A stretch of 64,000 nucleotides of DNA. Origin: Cyanobacteria bacterium FACHB-DQ100. Its GTDB lineage: Bacteria; Cyanobacteriota; Cyanobacteriia; Leptolyngbyales; Leptolyngbyaceae. The first letter of the stretch is position 1. Each line of letters starts with the position of its first letter. Below are positions 56,129-64,000 of the stretch, in pieces. Below the pieces are notes generated by a model that searched no databases, was not told where the DNA came from, and worked only from the letters and a program-made list of their open reading frames with translations. The stretch spans positions 434,001 to 498,000 of the forward strand of contig JACJNW010000028.1 in the NCBI GenBank assembly GCA_014695195.1, written 5' to 3'. Both the position numbers and the translations under genes were made by a program.

Positions 56129-57190
56129 ATGATTGTGGTTATGAAAGTCGGCTCCCCGGAAGCCGAAATCGCCCGCCTCACCGAAGAGTTCTCGACTTGG
56201 GGACTCTCTCCCGAAAAGATTGTTGGAAAGCATAAAGTCGTGATTGGCTTGGTCGGTGACACGGCTGAGATGGAGCCACTCCAGATTCAAGAATCCAGCG
56301 ATTGGATCGAGCAGGTTTTACGAGTTGAGCAACCCTTCAAGCGGGCAAGCCGCGAGTATCGTCACGGTGAAGCCAGCGAAGTTCCGATTTCAACCCCGAA
56401 TGGTGTCGTTTACATCGGTGAGAATCACCCAATCGTCACGGTCGCAGGCCCTTGCTCGGTCGAAAACGAAGAGATGATTATCGAAACGGCTCGTCGAGTC
56501 AAAGCAGCAGGCGCACAGTTCCTTAGAGGTGGCGCATTCAAGCCCCGGACTTCTCCCTATGCATTCCAAGGACACGGAGAAAGCGCACTCGGTTTGCTGG
56601 CAGCAGCACGTGAAGCGACCGGACTGGGGATTATTACAGAATTAATGGATGCCGCAGATCTAGAACCGTTGGCAGAAGTAGCTGACGTGATTCAGATCGG
56701 CGCACGCAATATGCAAAACTTCTCGCTGTTGAAGAAAGTTGGCGCTCAAGACAAGCCGATTCTGCTCAAGCGGGGAATGGCAGCGACGATCGAAGACTGG
56801 CTGATGGCAGCAGAATACATCCTTGCTGCCGGAAACCCGAATGTAATTCTGTGCGAACGCGGAATTCGGACATTCGATCGCGAATACGCCCGAAATACTT
56901 TAGACCTCGCAGCGATCCCCGTTCTCAGAACGTTGACCCACCTGCCCATCATGATTGATCCAAGTCACGGAACCGGACGCGCTGAGTACGTTCCTGCAAT
57001 GGCGATGGCATCGGTTGCAGCAGGAACTGATTCGCTGATGATCGAAGTTCACCCGAATCCGAAGAAAGCCTTATCGGATGGGCCGCAATCGCTCACCCCG
57101 GATCAGTTTGATCAATTGATGAAGCAGCTCGCGATCGTCGGTAAACCCCTCGGACGCTGGACAGAACAACGTCAACCCATCGCCGTTTAG
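56129..57190 (+). CDS. aroF: 3-deoxy-7-phosphoheptulonate (DAHP) synthase, type I-beta
   Basis: The 353-residue protein has an N-terminal ferredoxin-like regulatory domain (MIVVMKVGSPEAEIARL, about 1-75) fused to the DAHP barrel with VAGPCSVENEEM, GAFKPRTSPYAFQG, KRGMAATIEDWL, LCERGIRTFD and MIDPSHGTGR. It condenses PEP and erythrose-4-phosphate at the start of the shikimate pathway. The N-terminal domain is the site of feedback control in this class. Terminated by a strong hairpin. Confidence 0.95.
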   Translation: MIVVMKVGSPEAEIARLTEEFSTWGLSPEKIVGKHKVVIGLVGDTAEMEPLQIQESSDWIEQVLRVEQPFKRASREYRHGEASEVPISTPNGVVYIGENHPIVTVAGPCSVENEEMIIETARRVKAAGAQFLRGGAFKPRTSPYAFQGHGESALGLLAAAREATGLGIITELMDAADLEPLAEVADVIQIGARNMQNFSLLKKVGAQDKPILLKRGMAATIEDWLMAAEYILAAGNPNVILCERGIRTFDREYARNTLDLAAIPVLRTLTHLPIMIDPSHGTGRAEYVPAMAMASVAAGTDSLMIEVHPNPKKALSDGPQSLTPDQFDQLMKQLAIVGKPLGRWTEQRQPIAV

Positions 57191-57209
57191 GTCTATCGGT
57201 TGAAATCTT

Positions 57210-57245
57210 ACGCCTCCTGAAGATCTTCAGGAGGCGTTTGTTTTT
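57210..57245 (+). terminator. aroF intrinsic terminator
   Basis: ACGCCTCCTGAAGATCTTCA and the following GGAGGCGT make a continuous palindrome (arms 57210-57223 and 57224-57237); about 12 bp of stem with a small central loop. TTTGTTTTT follows on the plus strand. Confidence 0.92.
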
Positions 57246-57326
57246 GCACTTCTTCCGCAATGGAGAGACGATCGCTACAGCCGCTTCGCTAGAATCCTCG
57301 ACTGATAAATCAAAAGGAGGTGTGAA

Positions 57327-59039
57327 TTGCGATCGCGCAGGTTTATCTTCACGGTTGTCTTAAGCATCTTACTGATGTTGAGTTCTTCGGCTCTAGCGCA
57401 GAATCCTGTTCTACCGAGTCCAAAACTGGAACTCCCGCAATTTAGCAATACCGAGGTCAGAACGGCTCCAGTCCGTCTAGATGGACGAGAACTGTTTCAG
57501 ATTGCGGTTCCAGCCAACAGTGGAGCAAGTCAGCCGAACCAAAGCAGCGCGCTTCAAGTCCGAGTGCAAGGCATCGAAGCAACGCTACAGCGCCTCGCAA
57601 ATCAAACCAGCGCGGCTGCACCACAGGTTACCGCGACGATCGACACCAGCAGTAATCTGCCTATAATTACGGTGAATCGGCAGTATCTCATGACTGTGAC
57701 GACGCTGGATGCTCAACTGCAAGGACAAGAACTAACGACTTATGCAGAAAGTTTGACGCAAATCATTCGGGACGGTCTGATTCAGGCACAGCGCGAACGG
57801 CAGCCTGAATTTATTGCACAACAGGCAGGGAAGGCGAGCGCGATTTTGTTGGGTATGGTTGCTTTAAGTTGGCTGGTTTCTCGCTTGCAAGCTTACCTCC
57901 GAAGGCATCAAAGACACCAGCACAGCGAAGCATTATCTCTCTCTGAATTGCCGCCCAATACGCCTGAAATGGCGAGTTCTCGCACTCAGTTGATGGTGAA
58001 ACAACAGTTAGCAAATCGTCAGCAACGCACCATGAAAGATGTGCGCCGTCGATCGCTTCAGCTTGTGCAGCTCATCATTTGGGCAACGGGTGGATATACG
58101 ATTTTAGGGCTGTTTCCGCAAACGCGATCGCTTCAGCCGCTTGTGCTTTCGACTCCGTTGAAGGTATTAGGAATTATTGTTCTAACCTATCTAGCGATTC
58201 GATTCAGTGAACTATTAATCGATCGTCTCTTTATTGCGCTTGATATTCCCCAGCAATCTACTCCGGATGTTTCTCAACGAGTGGCGCTGCGTGTCTCGAC
58301 TTTCTCCCGCGTTGTCAAAGGGTTATCTACACTGATTTGGGTCAGCATTAGTTTGATCACAATCTTATCGATTCTTGGGATCCAAGTTTTGCCATTGTTA
58401 GCAGGTGCGGGAATTATTGGACTTGGCATCTCTTTAGCGTCGCAGAACTTAATTAAGGATGTGATTAATGGATTTCTGATTCTGTTGGAAGATCAGTACG
58501 CAGTCGGAGATGTGATCCAAGTTGGAACGATGACGGGATTTGTTGAATCAATTAGCTTAAGGATTACGCAGATTCGCAATTCAGAAGGGCGATTAATTAC
58601 GATTCCAAACAGTGCGATTTCGATCGTCGAGAATCTTTCTAAGGATTGGTCGCGGGTTGATTTATCGATTGCGATCGCGTTTGATGCCGATGTGGATCAG
58701 GCGATTCACTTAATCGAAAAAGTTGGACAGGACATTAGCCACGACCCAAACTGGCAAACCAAAATATTAGAAACACCCCAAGTCTTAGGAGTTGAAAATA
58801 TCAGCAATGAAGGAGTCACAATCCGAATTTGGATTAAAACTCAACCGTTGCAGCAATGGTATGTGGGGCGCGAATTTCGGAAGCGATTAAAGCGAGCGCT
58901 GGATGCGGCAGGAATCTCGATCGCCATTCCGCAACAAGCTTTTTCGGTGCGAGGCGCGATTGACGATGAAATTTTTGACCCCAATGAGAATGAGAACTCT
59001 AACCTTCAACAATCCTCTAACCCTAATAAGGCGAATTGA
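57327..59039 (+). CDS. MscS-family mechanosensitive channel
   Basis: The 570-residue protein has a signal peptide (LLMLSSSALAQ), a periplasmic segment (about 27-165), then several membrane helices and the MscS core: the pore helix GAGIIGLGISLASQNLIKDV, the beta domain YAVGDVIQVGTMTGFVES, and the C-terminal alpha/beta domain. It opens under membrane tension to release solutes. The TTG start is supported by an excellent Shine-Dalgarno AGGAGG six bases upstream. A 35-residue Asn/Ser-rich tail follows. Confidence 0.92.
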   Translation: MRSRRFIFTVVLSILLMLSSSALAQNPVLPSPKLELPQFSNTEVRTAPVRLDGRELFQIAVPANSGASQPNQSSALQVRVQGIEATLQRLANQTSAAAPQVTATIDTSSNLPIITVNRQYLMTVTTLDAQLQGQELTTYAESLTQIIRDGLIQAQRERQPEFIAQQAGKASAILLGMVALSWLVSRLQAYLRRHQRHQHSEALSLSELPPNTPEMASSRTQLMVKQQLANRQQRTMKDVRRRSLQLVQLIIWATGGYTILGLFPQTRSLQPLVLSTPLKVLGIIVLTYLAIRFSELLIDRLFIALDIPQQSTPDVSQRVALRVSTFSRVVKGLSTLIWVSISLITILSILGIQVLPLLAGAGIIGLGISLASQNLIKDVINGFLILLEDQYAVGDVIQVGTMTGFVESISLRITQIRNSEGRLITIPNSAISIVENLSKDWSRVDLSIAIAFDADVDQAIHLIEKVGQDISHDPNWQTKILETPQVLGVENISNEGVTIRIWIKTQPLQQWYVGREFRKRLKRALDAAGISIAIPQQAFSVRGAIDDEIFDPNENENSNLQQSSNPNKAN

Positions 59040-59106
59040 TGTTAAAAGATCGAACAAGTCACAACTGCACCAAACGATGCTTCGATATTCCCTTATTACG
59101 CGAGAT

Positions 59107-60156
59107 TTAGTAATTGTTGAATGCTACGACTTCAAGCTCCGATCGCTCAATCAGCGTTTCTAATGCCGTTTTCATCTCCGTTGTCGTTGTCGTTGTCGTT
59201 CCGAATCGTCTCACCACAATACTTGCTGCTAAATTGCCTAACACCACTGCTTCCCAGACCGTTGCGCCTGCAATTAATCCAAGTGTTAACGCAGCGACCA
59301 CCGTATCTCCGGCTCCAGTCACATCAAAAACCTTTGTACGATTGAAAGCGGGAATATGCTGCTCGTTGCCGGAACGATCGAACAATGTCATCCCTTGTTC
59401 ACCACGGGTGATCAGAATGTATTGCGCGTGCGTTAATCGTAGTAAATCTCGCCCTGCTCTAGACAGCGATGCAGCATCACCGATCGCATATCCAACGGCT
59501 AACTCTGCTTCGGGTAAGTTAGGCGTAAAAATCATTGCATCCTGATAACGCGGAATCTGCTTTTGCGAATCAACGATCGTTCTTGAATGCTCTAATGCTG
59601 CTTCGATCACCGGTTGCGTTAGCGTCCCATCGCCGTAATCAGAGCAGACGATCGCATCAACGTGATCAATCTGATCGCGAATATAAGCGGCTAACTGCTG
59701 CTGAAGTTCAAGCGCGGGTAACGCATTCGATTTACGATCAATTCTCACAATCTGCTGTGTTACAGACTGGCGCGAGTGTCCTGTAATTCGAGTTTTGGTT
59801 ACAGTGGGTCGATCGACCTCCCAAACGACCCCTTCTATATCGACTCCTGCTGCTTCTAACAGTTGTGCTAGTGCTTGCCCTTGAATGTCTTTTCCGAGGA
59901 GTCCCACTGCTTTAACTGTCGCTCCCAATTGGGCAAAATTGTAGATTGCATTCGCGCCGCCGCCCGGAATTTGCTGCGTTTCTTCGTGGCGCAGAATCAG
60001 CACCGGAGCTTCCCGTGATACTCGTTCGACTTCCCCATTGAGAAATTCATCTAGCGTCAAATCTCCGACCACTAATACAGTCGCTTCAGAAAATCGATCG
60101 ATTAATTCAAATAGGCGATCTCGATGCGATCGTAGTAACTCAATCCCGTCATTCAT
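59107..60156 (-). CDS. PfkB-family heptose-7-phosphate kinase (RfaE/HldE kinase domain)
   Basis: About 349 residues from MNDGIELL. Ribokinase-fold motifs are clear: VLVVGDLTLDEFLNGEVERVSREAPV, PGGGANAIYNFAQLGA and the catalytic VTGAGDTVVAALTLG. The resemblance is to the kinase half of HldE (D-glycero-D-manno-heptose); no adenylyltransferase domain is attached. It likely makes nucleotide-sugar precursors for LPS or S-layer glycans. A run of seven threonines occurs near the C-terminus. A longer upstream frame is not supported. Confidence 0.85.
   Translation of the reverse strand: MNDGIELLRSHRDRLFELIDRFSEATVLVVGDLTLDEFLNGEVERVSREAPVLILRHEETQQIPGGGANAIYNFAQLGATVKAVGLLGKDIQGQALAQLLEAAGVDIEGVVWEVDRPTVTKTRITGHSRQSVTQQIVRIDRKSNALPALELQQQLAAYIRDQIDHVDAIVCSDYGDGTLTQPVIEAALEHSRTIVDSQKQIPRYQDAMIFTPNLPEAELAVGYAIGDAASLSRAGRDLLRLTHAQYILITRGEQGMTLFDRSGNEQHIPAFNRTKVFDVTGAGDTVVAALTLGLIAGATVWEAVVLGNLAASIVVRRFGTTTTTTTEMKTALETLIERSELEVVAFNNY
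59180..59200. repeat. GTTGTC microsatellite within the sugar kinase gene
   Basis: Three and a half copies of the hexamer GTTGTC encode a poly-Thr run in the kinase on the other strand. A change of one unit alters the protein by two residues without frameshift. Confidence 0.8.
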
Positions 60157-60368
60157 AGCCCAGCAAACCTTCAATTTGCGCTCTATTATGTCGGAAATGA
60201 AAAAATTCAGAATGCTGCTTGAGACAGATGAAAGCACTTTTTTCGTATTCAGCAGGTTTTGTGAAAGTAATAGTCTTTCGGCAGATTTCTTTCATGTAGA
60301 ACATAGTTCAATGAAAACTATAAGCAACATTTTTGCTTACGACTACTCATCGAACCCACAACACTATC

Positions 60369-60854
60369 ATGCAAGACAAATTTAAAATCTCCTTCAAAAG
60401 CCTAGCAGACCTAGAAAAGGCAGTTGCCCTCATTCTTGGCATTACTTTTCTAACGATCGGAATCGCTGGATTTCTTCCTCAATTCATGGCACTACCTGGA
60501 AGTGCCCCTGTAACGGGTGATGTCTATATTCCTCGCCTGTCTTCTTCGGATGGTTACGGTCACTTGTTTGGATTGTTCCCGACCAACTATGTGCATAATG
60601 CAGTGCATATCGTTGTTGGTTTGTTGGGACTTGCCGCAGCAACTAGCTTCAGCGGTTCACTTGTCTATAACCAAGGTTTTGCAATCGCTTACACCGCGAT
60701 CGTACTGTTCGGCTTGATTCCTGCAACTAATACCACCTTTGGTCTGATGCCAATCTACGGTAACAATGTTTGGTTTAACGCTCTAACGGCTGTACTCGCG
60801 GCTTATGCGGGATTTGTAAAACCCGCGGAACTGGCAAAAGCAACCGAAGCATAA
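60369..60854 (+). CDS. DUF4383 membrane protein
   Basis: The 161-residue protein from MQDKFKISFK has four membrane helices, with conserved segments GHLFGLFPTNYVHNAVHIVVGLLGLAA and NVWFNALTAVLAAYAGF, as in DUF4383 proteins of cyanobacteria. Function unknown. A GC-independent upstream frame adds 12 residues of no similarity. It converges with sucD, 5 bases apart, and no terminator separates them. Confidence 0.85.
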   Translation: MQDKFKISFKSLADLEKAVALILGITFLTIGIAGFLPQFMALPGSAPVTGDVYIPRLSSSDGYGHLFGLFPTNYVHNAVHIVVGLLGLAAATSFSGSLVYNQGFAIAYTAIVLFGLIPATNTTFGLMPIYGNNVWFNALTAVLAAYAGFVKPAELAKATEA

Positions 60855-60859
60855 TCTCG

Positions 60860-61768
60860 CTAGATTGCTTCTCGCACAGGCGTTTTCAAAATTCGTTTCA
60901 CGATCTCAGGAATCTCAGAAGGGCGTTCAGCCACTGGGATTCCTGCACGTTTAAAGGCTGCAACCTTGCTTTCTGCGGTTCCCAAATCAGGCCCAACATT
61001 CGCAGCCTGTAAATCAATAATGGCGCCCGCGTGTCCCATGCGGCGATTTCGGGGAGCGCTGCGACCTGCCACATAGGCAATCACAGGTTTGTCGATCGCT
61101 TCTGCAATATATCGGGCTGCGGTTTCTTCAAAGTCCCCGCCAATTTCCCCAACCAGCACAATCACATCAGTCTGATCATCTTCGTCCAAGATCTGAAGCC
61201 ACTGCGGAAACGTGGAACCCGCGATCTGATCACCTCCTAAGCTCACTGCGATCGATTGTCCATACCCCGCCTGTGTCAGCGTCCAAGCCACTTCATACGT
61301 GAGCGTTCCATTGCGGCTTACAAGCCCGATCGCACCCGGTCGGTAAAACTCTGGCGGATGAATCCCTAGCAGCACTTGTCCCGGTACAATCACACCCGGA
61401 CTGTTTGGGCCCACAATCAAGGTTTCAGTTGCCTCAGCTTTGCGAATCAGATGTACCATATCAAGTGGGGGAATTCCGTGACTGACGAGGACAATCTGAC
61501 GGATGCCAACCGAAATTGCTTCGAGGGCTGCATCCAACGCGGCATAAGGTGGCGAGAAAATTACTGTTGTATCTGCCCCACCAACCTTTGGTAAGGCTTG
61601 TTCGAGCATATCGAACACTGGAATTCCTGCAAGCGTCTGCCCACCGTGACCCGGACTCACACCCGCGACAATTTGTGTGCCATACTGCTGCATGAGTGGC
61701 GCATAGAGTTTTCCCAATGGCTCTAGGATGCCCTGCACAATGACTTTGCTAGCTGGCGTAAAATTCAT
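60860..61768 (-). CDS. sucD: Succinate-CoA ligase, alpha subunit
   Basis: The 302-residue protein has the CoA-binding Rossmann segment (KVIVQGILEPLGKLYAP), AGVSPGHGGQTLAGIPVFD, GPNSPGVIVPG, and the phosphohistidine loop RRMGHAGAI with H246, the same number as in E. coli SucD. It forms succinyl-CoA with SucC. sucC is upstream on the same strand, but 368 non-coding bases lie between, so sucD may have its own promoter. The start MNFTPASK is six residues inside the longest frame. Confidence 0.93.
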   Translation of the reverse strand: MNFTPASKVIVQGILEPLGKLYAPLMQQYGTQIVAGVSPGHGGQTLAGIPVFDMLEQALPKVGGADTTVIFSPPYAALDAALEAISVGIRQIVLVSHGIPPLDMVHLIRKAEATETLIVGPNSPGVIVPGQVLLGIHPPEFYRPGAIGLVSRNGTLTYEVAWTLTQAGYGQSIAVSLGGDQIAGSTFPQWLQILDEDDQTDVIVLVGEIGGDFEETAARYIAEAIDKPVIAYVAGRSAPRNRRMGHAGAIIDLQAANVGPDLGTAESKVAAFKRAGIPVAERPSEIPEIVKRILKTPVREAI

Positions 61769-61797
61769 AAGAAGGTAGGTAAGCAAGGGATAAATAA

Positions 61798-61815
61798 ATC
61801 ATTCCGAGGAATGAT
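61798..61815. promoter_or_regulatory. Inverted repeat ATCATTCC-GA-GGAATGAT upstream of sucD
   Basis: Perfect 8-bp arms with a 2-base spacer, 30 bases before the sucD ATG. The compact dyad and position fit a repressor operator or the binding site of a dimeric regulator. No regulator gene is adjacent. Confidence 0.45.
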
Positions 61816-62136
61816 GTCGGTTACTGTTCAAAGTGAGCCTTTTGCTAGGAATATAAACGGTCAGTTTCGACGAATGCAACCTGCCCAAATTGTTGAAACG
61901 AGCGGGTACGTATTCGTCTTTTGCAAGACTTACCGAACAGTGAGCAAATTGAATTTGAATCTATCTTTTTGCCGAGTGCTAGAACAGGCAAATTTTGGCT
62001 ATTTCTCAAATTATAGAAGGCGCAGCGAGATTGGAAATCCTTAGATTTGCCAAAATCAACAAATGCAACTTAATTTTGTCTAGAAAAATCAGTAGAATTA
62101 CCTGATTATACCTTGATTAAAAATAGATAAGAGCGC
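61816..62136. other. Intergenic region between sucC and sucD
   Basis: About 320 AT-rich bases inside what is usually a tight sucCD operon. A 77-codon plus-strand frame exists here but resembles no protein and has no ribosome site. I see a possible promoter region for sucD and nothing else certain. Confidence 0.45.
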
Positions 62137-63324
62137 TTAACTCTCTCGTTTTTTCGCAAGAGCAATTAACCGCGCGATCGCACTATCCAAATCATCGATC
62201 AGAATGGCTGGAGTGACCGAGAGTTGCTCTTTTGCTTCGGTTAGGTTCGTGCCCAATAGCCGCACAACCAACTTTGGTGATGGAGCGCCCCGACTGATTC
62301 TAAGATCTTCTTTGTTGCTAATGGCTCTTGTCGGTGCAGGCGGACGCAGAAAGCGAACGATCGCGGTTGCAACTTGGTCGCTCTTGACCGTTCCGCTCAC
62401 CATGTTGATTAATATCGCTTTAACTTGCTTATTTCTTGATAGCAACGATAAACCTTGCTCTAGTCGATCGCACAGCGTTTCGGGTTGCCAGTTGTGGTGC
62501 GTGTCACTGCCGATATTGACATAGTGCAGTAATTTTCCGCCTGCTTGAGCGATCATATCCATCGTTGTCATCGTTAAAGCGGCTCCGTTGCACAAAATCG
62601 CAATCTGTCCCTCTGGATCGATCGTCGTTAGCGACTCTGGTAAGCGATCGATGCCAAACTTGCGAGGACGGGGATCGAGAGCAGCTAACGCAGGATGACG
62701 ACCCAAAGCGGCATCATTGACGGTGATTTTCCCGTCGAGTGCCATTAGCTCACCTGTCGCACTTACGCCGAGTGGATTAATTTCAACTAAATCTAAGTCT
62801 TTGTCGATGAACAGGCGATACAGTCGCTCAACAATCTCACTGAAAGCGTTAATGAGGTTCCCTTGTAGTCCCATTTTCAGCGCTAAGCGTCGCGCATAAA
62901 ACGAGGAGAATTCTTGATCAATGATAACGTGCTGCATTTCGTCGATCGCCGTTTGCACATCGATTCCCCCTTTTGTCGATCCCAGAATCACAGGTCGTCG
63001 AATTGATTGATTGAGAACAACGGCGAGATAAAGCTCCTGCTGCGCCTCATACTTTGCTTCTGCCAACAAGACTTTAGGATATTCCCCCATAATTGGCAGA
63101 TTAAAAATTGAATGCGCCGCTGCGATCGCGTCGATCGTATTCGACACAAACCGCACACCCCCAACCCGTCCACGCTCACCTACATAGACTTGAGATTTGA
63201 GCGCGATCGGATACGGGATTTTCAGCGCTTTGAGATCGGTCGGACGCTCGATACATTGCGAAGGCAGCACCGGAATGCCGACTTCGCGGAACAAATCTTT
63301 GGCTTGATATTCGAGGAGATCCAT
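62137..63324 (-). CDS. sucC: Succinate-CoA ligase, beta subunit
   Basis: About 395 residues from MDLLEYQAKDLFREVGIPVLPS, the conserved SucC start, with the ATP-grasp loop KSQVYVGERGRVGGVRF, the metal-binding segment LVEINPLGV and ALDGKI, and the C-terminal NGAALTMTTMDMIAQAGG. It binds ATP/GDP and succinate with SucD. The start is chosen because its ATG shares one base with the stop of the upstream SDR gene (TAATG), which suggests translational coupling. Longer upstream frames lack similarity. Confidence 0.93.
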   Translation of the reverse strand: MDLLEYQAKDLFREVGIPVLPSQCIERPTDLKALKIPYPIALKSQVYVGERGRVGGVRFVSNTIDAIAAAHSIFNLPIMGEYPKVLLAEAKYEAQQELYLAVVLNQSIRRPVILGSTKGGIDVQTAIDEMQHVIIDQEFSSFYARRLALKMGLQGNLINAFSEIVERLYRLFIDKDLDLVEINPLGVSATGELMALDGKITVNDAALGRHPALAALDPRPRKFGIDRLPESLTTIDPEGQIAILCNGAALTMTTMDMIAQAGGKLLHYVNIGSDTHHNWQPETLCDRLEQGLSLLSRNKQVKAILINMVSGTVKSDQVATAIVRFLRPPAPTRAISNKEDLRISRGAPSPKLVVRLLGTNLTEAKEQLSVTPAILIDDLDSAIARLIALAKKRES

Positions 63325-64000
63325 TACAGGGAGGGCTGACGGTGACGAGTTTTCCATTCCTTGGCAACGCGATCGATGCCGTAGAATCTTTGCCAAAAGC
63401 GATCGACGATCCATGTGGGAAGTGCCTTTGTCATCATAAATACAGTCAAGCCGCCTGCGGTCGCTGCAATGTAACGAGAGCGGGGATGCTTCGCCACGAT
63501 CGCCTTGATGATCACAGTCGCGACACGCTCCGAAGTCCAAGCCTGACGTTTTGTAATTTTATCCAAGTTTTTCAGTTGCTCAAACGCGGCTCGATAGGGT
63601 GTATTCTTCCCATCGGGCATCGTGTTATGAACTTCACGATCGACCACATCAAAAAATTCTGTACTGACAGGCCCCGGTTCAATCACGCTGACTCGAATAT
63701 TAAACGGCTCTAATTCCCGCCGCAGACTATCGCTGAGCGATTCCAGCGCAAACTTAGAAGCGCTGTACAATCCACCAAACGGAAACGCAATCCGACCTCC
63801 GAGCGAACTGACATTAATAATTTTGCCGCCGCCGTGATCGCGCATCACCGGAATTAAGGCTTGAATCAATCCGATCGCCCCAATCACATTCACCTGAAAT
63901 TGTCGCTGAACGGATTCGATCGGAATCAACTCAACAGGCCCCATCTGTCCGTAACCCGCATTATTCACCAGTACATCTACGCGCCCAAACTTGTCGATCG
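63324..64000 (-). CDS. Short-chain dehydrogenase/reductase, 5'-truncated by window edge
   Basis: The minus strand is open from the window end, so the N-terminus with the TGxxxGIG dinucleotide motif lies outside. The visible part shows FGRVDVLVNNAGYG, IINVSSLGGRIAFPFGG and YSASKFALESLSD (the catalytic YxxxK) with a catalytic Ser in VSSLGG. A hydrophobic segment (TAGGLTVFMMTKALP) near the C-terminus may associate with membrane. It is the first gene of the SDR-sucC unit. Substrate unknown. Confidence 0.9.
   Translation of the reverse strand, partial: IDKFGRVDVLVNNAGYGQMGPVELIPIESVQRQFQVNVIGAIGLIQALIPVMRDHGGGKIINVSSLGGRIAFPFGGLYSASKFALESLSDSLRRELEPFNIRVSVIEPGPVSTEFFDVVDREVHNTMPDGKNTPYRAAFEQLKNLDKITKRQAWTSERVATVIIKAIVAKHPRSRYIAATAGGLTVFMMTKALPTWIVDRFWQRFYGIDRVAKEWKTRHRQPSL

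Noticed and set aside
59180-59200. Phase-variable microsatellite
   Set aside because: The unit is a hexamer, so changes keep the frame; it cannot act as an on/off switch. Poly-Thr near this site is normal in the family.
61811-62044. 77-codon plus-strand frame between sucC and sucD
   Set aside because: No family similarity or ribosome site; composition looks like translated AT-rich intergenic DNA.
1-64000. CRISPR arrays, tRNA/rRNA genes and prophage
   Set aside because: I found no regularly spaced repeats, no T-loop-like GTTCGAATCC signatures and no structural phage genes by eye; a tRNAscan/CRISPRfinder run would settle it.

Overview
The window is chromosomal DNA from a phycobilisome-containing cyanobacterium, probably a Leptolyngbya-like filamentous or related freshwater lineage. 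The evidence is a complete kaiABC clock locus with full-length kaiA, apcD (terminal phycobilisome emitter), thf1/psb29, chlM, btpA, a PAM68-like protein, a CurT/CAAD protein, the plastid-conserved pair ycf46-ycf35, and many copies of the HIP1 octamer GCGATCGC. The genus is inferred and not proven. Genes are compact on both strands. There are no rRNA or tRNA genes, CRISPR arrays, prophages or intact transposons that I could see.

Layout. 1-8.8 kb: an edge-truncated secreted protein, CurT/CAAD, a YqiA-type esterase, a SIMPL protein, a sugar-type MFS transporter, a phosphoribosyltransferase and a hexapeptide acetyltransferase, then ycf35, ycf46 and a ribbon-helix-helix protein on one strand facing a PsbP-like lipoprotein. 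8.8-14.7 kb: a more accessory stretch with an unrecognised gene carrying a fresh 75-bp tandem duplication, a MASE1-PAS-GGDEF diguanylate cyclase, a DUF4336 protein and chlM. 14.7-20 kb: a possible structured RNA, nagA and purE (divergent), a CheY-like regulator and a GyrA/ParC paralogue without a recognisable GyrA box. 20-20.7 kb: a small graveyard of toxin-antitoxin parts. 20.8-34.6 kb: apcD and housekeeping genes (DUF924, hydrolase, Uma2, CDF transporter, cynS, thf1, VWA protein, GNAT, GT39 glycosyltransferase, radical SAM, surE, era). 34.6-39.9 kb: a Ras-like GTPase, an OmpR-family regulator, a membrane protein and rpsB-tsf.

39.9-46.4 kb is the clock region: kaiA-kaiB-kaiC on the minus strand, and divergent from it a 1014-residue histidine kinase whose C-terminal receiver modules have lost canonical phosphorylation residues, followed by an overlapping 37-codon reading frame. 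tsf and kaiC converge on one 20-bp-stem terminator. 46.4-64 kb: a creatininase-family protein, btpA, an insertion-sequence remnant, an RND efflux pump with its adaptor, a GH13 enzyme, rpsO-PAM68, aroF, an MscS channel, a heptose-type sugar kinase, a DUF4383 membrane protein, and an SDR-sucC-sucD group running off the right edge.

The strongest leads are the pseudo-receiver kinase beside kaiA, the candidate plus-strand RNA between chlM and nagA, the decayed toxin genes, the palindromes between the RHH gene and the lipoprotein gene, and the GyrA-box-less topoisomerase. No wholly new multi-gene system is evident.
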